A stretch of 10,962 bases of DNA from Baffinella frigidus (GCA_026770585.1 MU646337.1:1219090-1230051); one strand, 5' to 3'; positions 5,469-10,065 are shown, counted from the stretch's first letter. Numbers and translations: made by a program. The notes: a model not told the origin generated them from the letters alone.

Positions 5469-5584
5469 CACGCGCGGCTGACCGCCCCCGGCGAAGGGAG
5501 GGGTTGGACTCCTTCCTTCCTCTGGTCGGCCAAAGGCCACCGAAGTCTGTGAGGCGTAGGATCGGGTACGCGATTAGGATCCAT
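5469..5584 (-). CDS. Possible minus-strand exon ending in a consensus donor
   Basis: The minus frame from ATG (5584-5582) reads MDPNRVPDPTPHRLRWPLAD, then QRKEGVQPLPSPGAVSRAWA. It reaches GCG|GTGAGTGC at 5469/5468, an excellent 5' splice site. The same frame is also open further upstream, overlapping the plus-strand exon at 5595. Its ATG lies only 10 bp from that exon's ATG on the other strand, so the two are unlikely both to be real first exons. No domain recognised. Confidence 0.28.
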
Positions 5585-5594
5585 TGGTGACGCG

Positions 5595-5867
5595 ATGCAG
5601 GGGCGGAGACCGACGACGGGAGCCTCCCGGGCGGGGCGAAGCGGAGCGCTGAAGGTGCTGCTGTGCGCTGCGCTATTCGCGGGCACAACTGGCAGCGGCG
5701 AATACTCGAGCAATAATCAGCCAGCTTCGTTCCAGGGAATCTCGCTGGAGGCCGTGCGGCCATTCGTCAACAATCTCCTGCAGGGGAACGGGACCATGCT
5801 CGCCGCGGCGGGCACGGCGTGGGGGATTCGGACGCTGCGGCAAGCTGCGGAAAAATCGAAAGTGCAG
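5595..5867 (+). CDS. Putative first exon of a secreted or organelle-targeted protein
   Basis: Starts at ATG 5595 and runs 91 codons in frame to GTGCAG|GTTCAT (donor GT at 5868), so it ends in phase 0. The N-terminus is Arg-rich (residues 1-20), followed by the hydrophobic stretch ALKVLLCAALFAG (about residues 19-31) and small residues GTTGSG. This fits a signal peptide or the first part of a bipartite transit peptide. Then follow an Asn/Ser-rich link and a conserved-looking segment (ISLEAVRPFVNNLL, MLAAAGTAWGIRTLRQAA). GC3 is high, unlike the AT-rich elements nearby. The frame also stays open past the donor to 5945. I recognise no family. No downstream exon is identifiable before the MITE and P array. 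Confidence 0.5.
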
Positions 5868-6088
5868 GTTCATCTCTCTCTTCCAAGTCACGCTGGCCCA
5901 CAACCTGAACTCTGCGAACTCTCTCCCTCTCGGAAGATGACATAAACGCAGAGATACCAACTGCGGACCGCATGCCGCCGCCGCACCCCATCGCCAGAGT
6001 CTAGCCCTGTCCTCGGATTAGCCAGCGCGGGGAAACATAATTTTGTTCCTAGTACTTCTTGTTCGCCACTCTCATGCAAAAAGCTCAC
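5868..6088. other. Putative intron or spacer after the 5595 exon
   Basis: It opens GTTCATCTCTCTCTTCC, a pyrimidine-rich stretch. No repeat family, hairpin or further exon is evident. Confidence 0.4.
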
Positions 6089-6220
6089 GCCAGCGAGGTA
6101 CTTAGAGCCTACGGATTGCCTACGGTAGGAGCCCCCCTCCTACGGCTTTTAAAGACCTTTTTGTTTTAAACGTCGCAGCAGGAGGGGGGGTTTCTACCGT
6201 AGGCTAAGGGGTCCGCTGGC
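6089..6220. mobile_element. MITE-J (132 bp)
   Basis: Imperfect inverted arms run from GCCAGCGAGGTACTTAG to CTAAGGGGTCCGCTGGC, with inner CCCCCCTCCT / AGGAGGGGGG and a TTTTAAA...TTTAAA tip. It contains CCTACGGTAGG (6119-6129) preceded by ATTG, the same block as MITE-E, and CTACCGTAGG on the other arm. No target duplication is clear. Confidence 0.78.
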
Positions 6221-6263
6221 ATTAGCGTGTGGCATTATACATCTGCAGCTTCCGTCTGCTGAA

Positions 6264-6296
6264 AAGACCAGCTCTGCCTCAGTCTATTCGGGCTGA
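6264..6296 (+). repeat. Z-element fragment (Z0)
   Basis: AGCTCTGCCTCAGTCTATTCGGGCTGACCA matches the ends of Z1 (9822) and Z2 (10577, reversed). Only one terminus is present, directly upstream of the P array. Confidence 0.65.
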
Positions 6297-6321
6297 CCAT
6301 GACGCGCGACAGTACTGACGC

Positions 6322-6465
6322 GCGAGAATGGACCCCCCGATAGGACAACATGTCGAGAAAGGGATTCGCTATGTTAGCGGCATCGGCATAGCCTCACCAG
6401 GACACCCCACCCACCCAAAGCGCAGTATTCACGTGTTTTCAGAAATTAATTCGGGGTGGGTCTGA
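6322..6465 (+). pseudogene. P repeat unit 1 (144 bp), coding-like
   Basis: First unit of a tandem array starting GCGAGA(A/G)TGGACCCC. The plus frame reads KGIRYVSGIGIASPGHPTHP, then KRSIHVFSEINSGWV and a TGA at 6463. The matching frame in unit 2 reads NVFKELINSGLV and the same TGA, with one in-frame 3-bp indel between units. This suggests a C-terminal exon, but unit 2 has an extra internal stop. Protein unknown. This unit is the empty site for MITE-K. Confidence 0.42.
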
Positions 6466-6750
6466 GCGAGAGTGGACCCCTCAATATGAGAGCGTCGTAG
6501 GGAGGGTTTCGCTTTCCACCTCAATCCCAAGTTGCTCAAATAGTGCCCTGGAAGGTCTTGGATTTTGCCTTGCATCGGGGTCGGATCCGACCCCGAACCA
6601 AGGTAAATCGAACATGCCCCAGAGCACTATTTGAGCCACCTCCCAGGGCTAGTGGATGTTAGCACGAACATAGCCTCGCCATAACACCGCACCCACCCGC
6701 AGCACACCAGCAACGTCTTCAAAGAGTTGATCAATTCGGGGTTGGTCTGA
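6466..6750 (+). pseudogene. P repeat unit 2 carrying MITE-K
   Basis: 285 bp in total, or 143 bp without the 142-bp insert, matching unit 1's 144 bp. The frame shared with unit 1 gives IASP-stop-HRTHP, then NVFKELINSGLV-stop, so this copy is degenerate. A third unit starts at 6751 and is cut after 15 bp by MITE-L. Confidence 0.5.
6514..6655. mobile_element. MITE-K (142 bp) inside P unit 2
   Basis: Unit 1 joins TTCGCT directly to ATGTTAGC. Unit 2 has 142 bp between them. The insert has inverted GCTCAAATAGTGC (6534) / GCACTATTTGAGC (6624) and CCAC/GTGG ends. At its centre is a perfect 20-bp palindrome CGGGGTCGGATCCGACCCCG (6576-6595). Confidence 0.85.
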
Positions 6751-6765
6751 GCGAGAGTGGACCTC

Positions 6766-6940
6766 TAGAGCGCTGTGCAGGCAAGTTGGCCACGGGAAAT
6801 AATGGGACATCGAGAAATTGGAGCCATTTTGTCGACTTTTGAGAAATTTAGTACCATGAATTTCTCAAAAGCGGACGAAATGGCTCCAATTTCCCCATTT
6901 CCCCATTTTTCGGTGGCCAACTTCTCTGCACAGCGCTCTA
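6766..6940. mobile_element. MITE-L (175 bp, TA ends), long foldback
   Basis: Ends TAGAGCGCTGTGCAG and complement at 6766-6780 and 6926-6940, perfect, with TA at the borders. Arms of about 80 bp continue through AAGTTGGCCAC, AAATTGGAGCCATTT and CTTTTGAGAAATT with some mismatches. The centre is GTACCATG. Open frames overlapping it on both strands are therefore partly transposon sequence. Confidence 0.9.
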
Positions 6941-6942
6941 CC

Positions 6943-7026
6943 CTGAAGCTTTCAACATCCGTCCTCAAGCCTGGTGCCTCTATCCTGAAGCCTGGAACAT
7001 CGGTCCTGAAACTTGAAACATACATC
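6943..7026 (+). repeat. Four 21-bp tandem units, coding-like heptad
   Basis: Units at 6943, 6964, 6985 and 7006 are exactly 21 bp. The plus frame gives LKLSTSV, LKPGASI, LKPGTSV, LKLETYI. The minus frame gives (F/L)R(T/I)(D/E)(V/A)PG-type heptads. Several differences are silent in the plus frame (CTG/CTC, AAG/AAA, TCC/TCT/TCG). The plus frame continues to 7206 but starts inside MITE-L. Coding strand unresolved, function unknown. Confidence 0.6.
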
Positions 7027-7076
7027 GACAGGAGCGGGTTGCTGGGTTTTTCAACCAAAATGACGCCCCCGCCGCT

Positions 7077-7178
7077 GCACCCTTCCAGGTCCCAGCTAGC
7101 CACTTTAGACGTGATGGTTGGCAATCAAAAGTTGCCACAGGGGAAGCATCGCGCTCCCTTCCAGGTCCTAGAAAGAGT
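7077..7178. repeat. Direct repeat D copy 1 (102 bp)
   Basis: Identical to 7331-7432 except for 3 substitutions. The minus strand gives RERDASPVATFDCQPSRLKW, then LAGTWKGAA. The corresponding frame in copy 2 is also open (LARTWKGAA). CCTTCCAGGTCC occurs at both ends of the unit. High identity indicates recent duplication. Product unknown. Confidence 0.9.
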
Positions 7179-7330
7179 TCCCAAGCTTCGTGGGGCCATC
7201 ATATGATGTATTTGTTAAGGGGTGTTGAGCCTACCGACAGGGAATGGCAAAAGTTGACATAGTTTGACTTTTGCTTTTTAGGGTTTGCAAGCGTTGAAAC
7301 AGACTTGTTGACGGAGCGCCCGCCTCAGCC
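7179..7330. other. Spacer between D copies
   Basis: Contains a GCAAAAGT...ACTTTTGC inverted pair (about 7246-7274) and a lone TTTAGGGTTT near 7277-7286. CGCCCGCCTCAGCCGCAC before copy 2 loosely resembles CGCCCCCGCCGCTGCAC before copy 1, so the duplicated unit may be larger than 102 bp. Confidence 0.5.
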
Positions 7331-7432
7331 GCACCCTTCCAGGTCCTAGCTAGCCACTTTAGACGTGATGGTTGGCAATCAAAAGTTGCCACAGGGGAAG
7401 AATCGCGCTCCCTTCCGGGTCCTAGAAAGAGT
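7331..7432. repeat. Direct repeat D copy 2 (102 bp)
   Basis: See D copy 1. One of the three differences (C/T at the AGCTAG site) introduces a stop in one minus frame (VAS-stop) but leaves the FDCQPSRLKWLA frame open with G-to-R. Confidence 0.9.
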
Positions 7433-7458
7433 CGTAGCCCACCGTGTGCCCCCACACC

Positions 7459-7665
7459 AGGCCGTGACAAGCTTATCCCGGAAGATAACTCAATCAGTTC
7501 CTTTTCACTAGGATGTTGAATAGGAGAAATTAGTCAGGGCATAGTAAATTTAATAAGGCCTCCTAATTAAATTAAAACGCTAATTAGGGAACTGATTCAG
7601 TTATCTTTCGAGATGAACGCGATGCCTCCTGGCTCCCAACAACGCTCCCCCTCCCGCACCCCGAA
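7459..7665 (+). pseudogene. Exon X copy 1, split by MITE-F
   Basis: Acceptor CACACCAG is followed by GCCGTGACAAGC (AVTS), then MITE-F (7473-7617). The exon then resumes as GCGATGCCTCCTGGCTCCC (DASWLPTTLP frame) and runs into a CCCTAAA-like tract. X4 shows the uninterrupted GTGACAAGCGATACCGCCTGGC, so the break is insertional. The 3' half of X is lost. Confidence 0.6.
7473..7617 (-). mobile_element. MITE-F copy 2 (about 145 bp) inside exon X1
   Basis: Inverted termini TTATCCCGGAAGATAACT and, reversed, TTCATCTCGAAAGATAACT, continuing CAATCAGTTCC / GAATCAGTTCC. The interior holds the AATAAGGCCTCCTAATT hairpin. It is the reverse of the element at 2601-2743. A GC or (A)AGC-like duplication flanks it, but the exact TSD is ambiguous. 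Confidence 0.88.
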
Positions 7666-7720
7666 ACCTCAACCCCTAAACTCTAAACCCAAACCCTGAA
7701 TAGGGAGTGTGGCGCACCTC
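7666..7720. repeat. CCCTAAA-like tract
   Basis: AACCCCTAAACTCTAAACCC heptamer variants, C-rich on plus, following exon X1. Confidence 0.75.
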
Positions 7721-7825
7721 TATCCCCTAAGTGACCAGTAGGCTCATAAGCCCTACCGTAGGGCCCTAGGACCTGCCTAGGACCTCTTGCGGGTCAATTT
7801 TGACCAGCTGGTCACTTAAGGGATA
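7721..7825 (-). mobile_element. MITE-B copy 2 (105 bp, TA target site)
   Basis: Reverse-oriented copy of 935-1039 with exactly the same length. Ends TATCCCCTAAGTGACCAG and complement of TATCCCTTAAGTGACCAG. CCTACCGTAGG at 7752-7762. TA at both borders. Confidence 0.92.
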
Positions 7826-7888
7826 TCAGGTAATATCCATCTATCCATCAGATTTCCCGTACGAACCGAAGGCATGTTTTTAAGTGGC

Positions 7889-7915
7889 TCGCAGGCCGTC
7901 ACAACCGATGCCTCT
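7889..7915 (+). pseudogene. Exon X copy 2, cut by a 29-bp hairpin
   Basis: Acceptor GGCTCGCAG followed by GCCGTCACAACCGATGCCTC (AVTTDAS), then the hairpin at 7916. After the hairpin only C-rich repeat follows, so most of the exon is missing. Confidence 0.55.
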
Positions 7916-7944
7916 TCATTTAATTAGGCCTCCCAATTAAATGA
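7916..7944. repeat. Stand-alone 29-bp hairpin, the core of MITE-F
   Basis: TCATTTAATT and AATTAAATGA pair perfectly around AGGCCTCCC. Nearly the same block sits at the centre of MITE-F copy 2 (about 7549-7577) and, diverged, in copy 1 (about 2645-2670). Here it occurs without the outer arms. Confidence 0.82.
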
Positions 7945-8000
7945 AAACCTCAACCCCAACCCCTACGCCCTACACCTTACACCCTACACCCTGAATTTAA
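7945..8000. repeat. C-rich CCCTACA-like tract
   Basis: CCTACGCCCTACACC-type units upstream of the X3 acceptor. Followed by TGAATTTAACAATTTTCTCG, a plausible branch-point and pyrimidine region. Confidence 0.65.
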
Positions 8001-8018
8001 CAATTTTCTCGAACGCAG

Positions 8019-8127
8019 GCCGTCACAACCAAAGCCTCCTGGCTTCCAACAACCCTCCCCATCCCAACCTTCAGCCCCGAATCCCACACCCAACGGATGC
8101 CTGCCGAGTGGATGAGCGAAGCGCCTG
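8019..8127 (+). pseudogene. Exon X copy 3
   Basis: Acceptor GAACGCAG (AG 8017-8018), then AVTTKASWLPTTLPIPTFSP and ESHTQRMPAEWMSEAP. One SWLPTTLP unit instead of the two in X4 and X6. Homology to X6 stops after GCGCCTG, so the KGLRWMEV 3' end is missing. Unknown protein. Confidence 0.55.
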
Positions 8128-8180
8128 ACAATCGACGCCCCTACACTCTTAACCCCTACAACCTCACCCCCCTTCCCCGG

Positions 8181-8331
8181 CTGTGACAAGCGATACCGCC
8201 TGGCTTCCGACAACGCTTCCCACAACCTCCTGGCTTCCAACAACCCTCCCTCTCCCAACCTTCAGCCCCGAATCCCACACCCAATGGATGCCTGCCGAGT
8301 GGATGCCTGCGGAATGGATGAGCGAAGTTCC
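8181..8331 (+). pseudogene. Exon X copy 4 with in-frame 15-bp duplication
   Basis: Frame AVTSDTAWLPTTLPTTSWLP, then TTLPLPTFSPESHTQWMPAE. The acceptor position reads CCCCG|GCTG, so the AG is lost. TGGATGCCTGC(C/G)GA(G/A) is duplicated at 8285-8299 and 8300-8314, giving MPAEWMPAEWMSE. The two 15-mers differ only silently (GCC/GCG, GAG/GAA). The 3' end diverges as in X3. Confidence 0.52.
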
Positions 8332-8383
8332 CAATAATCGACGCCCCTAGACGCTGACCCCTGAGACCTCACCCCTACACCAG

Positions 8384-8490
8384 GCTGTGACAACCGACGC
8401 CTTCTCCTGGCTCCCAACAACGCTCCCCCCCCCCCCCCCCCCCCAACATTCGACCCCAAAACTTCGGCCCCGAGGCCCAGTGGATGCTCC
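8384..8490 (+). pseudogene. Exon X copy 5 with 20-C expansion
   Basis: Acceptor CTACACCAG (AG 8382-8383) with GCTGACCC upstream as a possible branch site. AVTTDAFSWLPTTLP then hits a 20-base C run (8425-8444). Downstream the related TTCGACCCC...GGCCCAGTGGATG is out of frame and degraded. Confidence 0.5.
8425..8444. repeat. Poly-C run (20) in X5
   Basis: Twenty C residues inside an exon copy. Other X copies have only CTCCC here. Confidence 0.95.
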
Positions 8491-8541
8491 ACAATTCCCA
8501 CCCGTAAAATCTTGACTGCTAAAACCTCAGCCCCTTACTAG

Positions 8542-8726
8542 GCTGTGACAACCGACGCCTCCTCTTGGCTTCCGACAACGCTCCCCACAACATCCTGGCT
8601 GCCGACGACCCTCCCGACGTTCGGGCCGGAAGCGCAGACCCAGTGGGCGCAGACGCAGTGGATGCCTGCGGAGTGGATGAGTGACGCGCCTGCTGGGAAG
8701 GGTCTCCGGTGGATGGAGGTTCAACG
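8542..8726 (+). CDS. Exon X copy 6, most intact, unknown protein
   Basis: The best-formed X exon, with no domain I recognise. Upstream is CTTGACTGCTAAAACC (branch-like), then CCCCTTACTAG (AG 8540-8541). The frame is AVTTDASSWLPTTLPTTSWL, PTTLPTFGPEAQTQWAQTQW, then MPAEWMSDAPAGKGLRWMEV, and QR at CAACG|GTCTCT (donor GT 8727-8728). Length is 185 bp, leaving 2 extra bases (phase 2). SWLPTTLP occurs twice in 10-residue register. The 78 bp 8649-8726 match X7 (8919-8996) with four differences, all silent (GCT/GCC, GGT/GGG, CGG/CGA, GTT/GTC). This is the strongest coding evidence in the window. It is either an expressed exon or a recent relic. Confidence 0.55.
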
Positions 8727-8738
8727 GTCTCTCCCCCC

Positions 8739-8769
<31 letters not shown>

Positions 8770-8812
8770 CCCCGCTGGTCTCTCTCCCCCCCTCCCTCTG
8801 CCTCTCTCCCCC
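8727..8812. repeat. CT microsatellite in the X6-X7 intron position
   Basis: (CT)n with CCCCC interruptions begins right at the X6 donor. It supplies a very pyrimidine-rich putative intron. Confidence 0.92.
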
Positions 8813-8996
8813 GCTTTCGGTTCGGAAGCGCAAACCCAGTGGGCGAGGGAGAGAGAGATAGAGAGAGAGCGAGAGAGCCTCTCTCTCCCTCTGTCTCTCT
8901 CGCTCTCTCTCGGTGGGTGCAGACGCAGTGGATGCCTGCGGAGTGGATGAGTGACGCGCCTGCCGGGAAGGGGCTCCGATGGATGGAGGTCCAACG
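8813..8996 (+). pseudogene. Exon X copy 7, expanded by a GA/CT hairpin
   Basis: TTCGGTTCGGAAGCGCAAAC (FGSEAQT) through QWA at 8843, then about 70 bp of (GA)n-(CT)n, then QTQWMPAEWMSDAPAGKGLR and WMEVQR to CAACG|GTAGAC (donor GT 8997-8998). The 5' part (AVTTD...SWLP) is absent. The insert may shift the frame or add Arg/Glu and Ser/Leu repeats. The 3' 78 bp are near-identical to X6 with only silent changes. Confidence 0.52.
8844..8912. repeat. (GA)n-(CT)n inverted microsatellite
   Basis: GAGAGAGAGATAGAGAGAGA is followed by CCTCTCTCTCCCTCTGTCTC and more CT. The two halves are inverted repeats able to form a hairpin. It lies inside exon X7 between the QWA and QTQ codons. Confidence 0.9.
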
Positions 8997-9000
8997 GTAG

Positions 9001-9195
9001 ACCTTAAACCATCAACCATGAAGCCTAAACTCTAAACCCTCAACCATAAACCATAAACCATAAACTCTCAACCCTAAACCATTAACCACAAACCCTACGC
9101 CCTAAACCATAAAACCCTTAGCCCTAAACTATAAACCATAAACCATAAACCATAAACCTTAAAACCATAAACCCTTAGCCCTACACCCCCAACCG
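9001..9195. repeat. CATAAAC/CCCTAAA heptamer array
   Basis: ACCATAAACCATAAACC and CCCTAAA variants with period 7, following the X7 donor. C/A-rich on plus. Confidence 0.92.
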
Positions 9196-9231
9196 ATGAG
9201 TCAAGCCCCAACCATCAAGGGGCTGAGAATG
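9196..9231 (+). pseudogene. Exon X 3' fragment, copy 8
   Basis: ATGAGTCAAGCCCCAACCAT reads MSQAPTIKGLRM. Same start point as X9, immediately after a heptamer tract ending AACCG. Lost before WMEV. Confidence 0.45.
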
Positions 9232-9239
9232 CCCTGTTT

Positions 9240-9347
9240 GCGGTTTTTGGTTGAGGATTTAGGGGTGAGGGATTGGGGATTGGGTTTGGGGTTCAGGGTT
9301 TAGGGATTGGGTTTGGGGTTTGGGGTTTGGGGTGTGGGGTGTGGGGT
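9240..9347. repeat. TTTGGGG/ATTGGGG heptamer array (G-rich on plus)
   Basis: GATTGGGGATTGGGTTTGGG-type units. Strand polarity is opposite to the neighbouring arrays at 9001-9195 and 9503-9598. Confidence 0.9.
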
Positions 9348-9364
9348 TCCGCGGAATGGATTGA

Positions 9365-9490
9365 CCACGCCAGATTCTTGGAAGGGGTTGCCAAAAGTCA
9401 ATTTGCCCTCAAGGCAGTGGTTTTTAAAAGTTGCAAACCCTATCCTGATAGGGTTAAAACAATTCAACCCCCACCTGCAATCTGGCGTGG
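9365..9490. mobile_element. MITE-M (about 126 bp)
   Basis: CCACGCCAGATT at 9365 and AATCTGGCGTGG ending at 9490, with inner GGGGTTG/CAACCCC symmetry and a central ACCCTATCCTGATAGGGT hairpin. Flanks GCGGAATGGAT (left) and GGAGGTGCGAAGGTA (right) weakly resemble exon X parts, so it may sit in another X copy. Confidence 0.8.
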
Positions 9491-9502
9491 GAGGTGCGAA
9501 GG

Positions 9503-9598
9503 TAAACCCTAAACCCTAAACCCTAAACCCTAAACCCTAAACCCTAAGCCCTAAACCCTAAACCCTACACCCTTAGCCCTTAGCCCTAGACCTTAAAC
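9503..9598. repeat. CCCTAAA telomere-like array
   Basis: About ten near-perfect CCCTAAA units, the cleanest run in the window, then CCCTTAG and CCCTAGA variants up to exon X9. Confidence 0.95.
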
Positions 9599-9600
9599 CG

Positions 9601-9650
9601 ATGAGTCAAGCTCCTGCCATCAAGGGGCTCCAATGGATGGAGGTTCAACG
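9601..9650 (+). pseudogene. Exon X 3' fragment, copy 9
   Basis: MSQAPAIKGLQWMEVQR ending CAACG|GTGCAC (donor GT 9651-9652). Same donor position as X6 and X7. Upstream is telomere-like array, so only the last third of X is present. It could begin translation at its ATG, but nothing proves that. Confidence 0.5.
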
Positions 9651-9653
9651 GTG

Positions 9654-9749
9654 CACCTTAACCCTAAACCCTAAACCCTAAGCCCTAAACCATAAACCCT
9701 TAGCCCTAAATCCTAAACCCCAAACCCCAAACCCCAAACCCTCACCCCC
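9654..9749. repeat. CCCTAAA/CCCCAAA heptamer array
   Basis: Heptamers between X9 and Y1. The array runs directly into CTCACCCCCAG, the acceptor-like end before Y1. Confidence 0.93.
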
Positions 9750-9751
9750 AG

Positions 9752-9805
9752 GGGGCTTCGGACGGAGTGGGAGGAGGCCTCCAAGGGGATGACGCTTCCC
9801 CCTGA
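9752..9805 (+). pseudogene. Exon-like shard Y1
   Basis: Acceptor CACCCCCAG, then GLRTEWEEASKGMTLPPE and GA|GTACCC (donor-like GT at 9806). Three Y copies share 54-56 bp. Differences among them are ACG/ACT, CTT/CTG and CCC/CCT (silent) plus R/P and P/A changes. Sequence diverges quickly past the GT. Family unknown, though P-x-E-W-x-x-A recalls the MPAEWMSDA part of exon X. Confidence 0.48.
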
Positions 9806-9821
9806 GTACCCACCCCTACTC

Positions 9822-9920
9822 CTAGCTCTGCCCTAGTCTATTTGGGCTCACCAATTCGGTGAGTCAGGCCTCTTTTCCGCTCCAAAGTTCAGAGAGCCAG
9901 GGCTCTTTTCCGCTCCAAGA
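9822..9920 (+). mobile_element. Z element copy 1 (partial)
   Basis: Begins CCTAGCTCTGCCCTAGTCTA and contains GGCTCACCAATTCGGTGAG (small palindrome) and two copies of CTCTTTTCCGCTCCAA (about 9870 and 9902). Matches Z2 in reverse. Its right terminus is not seen; MITE-D begins 15 bp later. Confidence 0.65.
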
Positions 9921-9934
9921 AGACGGATTTCATA

Positions 9935-10065
9935 AGGAAACGGTTTGAATTTAAAACTTTCTGGCAATGAAATTTACTACACATAATGAGTTTTACTAGT
10001 AATATTAAAGCATTCGTGTAGTAATTTTCATTGAATCAAAAGTTTTAAATTAAAACCGTTTTCCT
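9935..10065 (-). mobile_element. MITE-D copy 2 (131 bp)
   Basis: Arms AGGAAACGGTTTGAATTTAA and, reversed, AGGAAAACGGTTTTAATTTA enclose the same GAAATTTACTACAC...GTGTAGTAATTTTC core as 1821-1937, reversed. Outer arms match each other far better than they match the other copy's arms. Confidence 0.9.

Noticed and set aside
6775-7206. 143-codon plus-strand gene with its start at 6775
   Set aside because: The first 55 codons lie in MITE-L arms. Only the 21-bp repeat part is kept as coding-like.
8519-9019. Minus-strand RERERE/SLSLSL protein (SR-like)
   Set aside because: It is a reading of the GA/CT microsatellites and antisense of exon X. Silent-site evidence places coding on plus.
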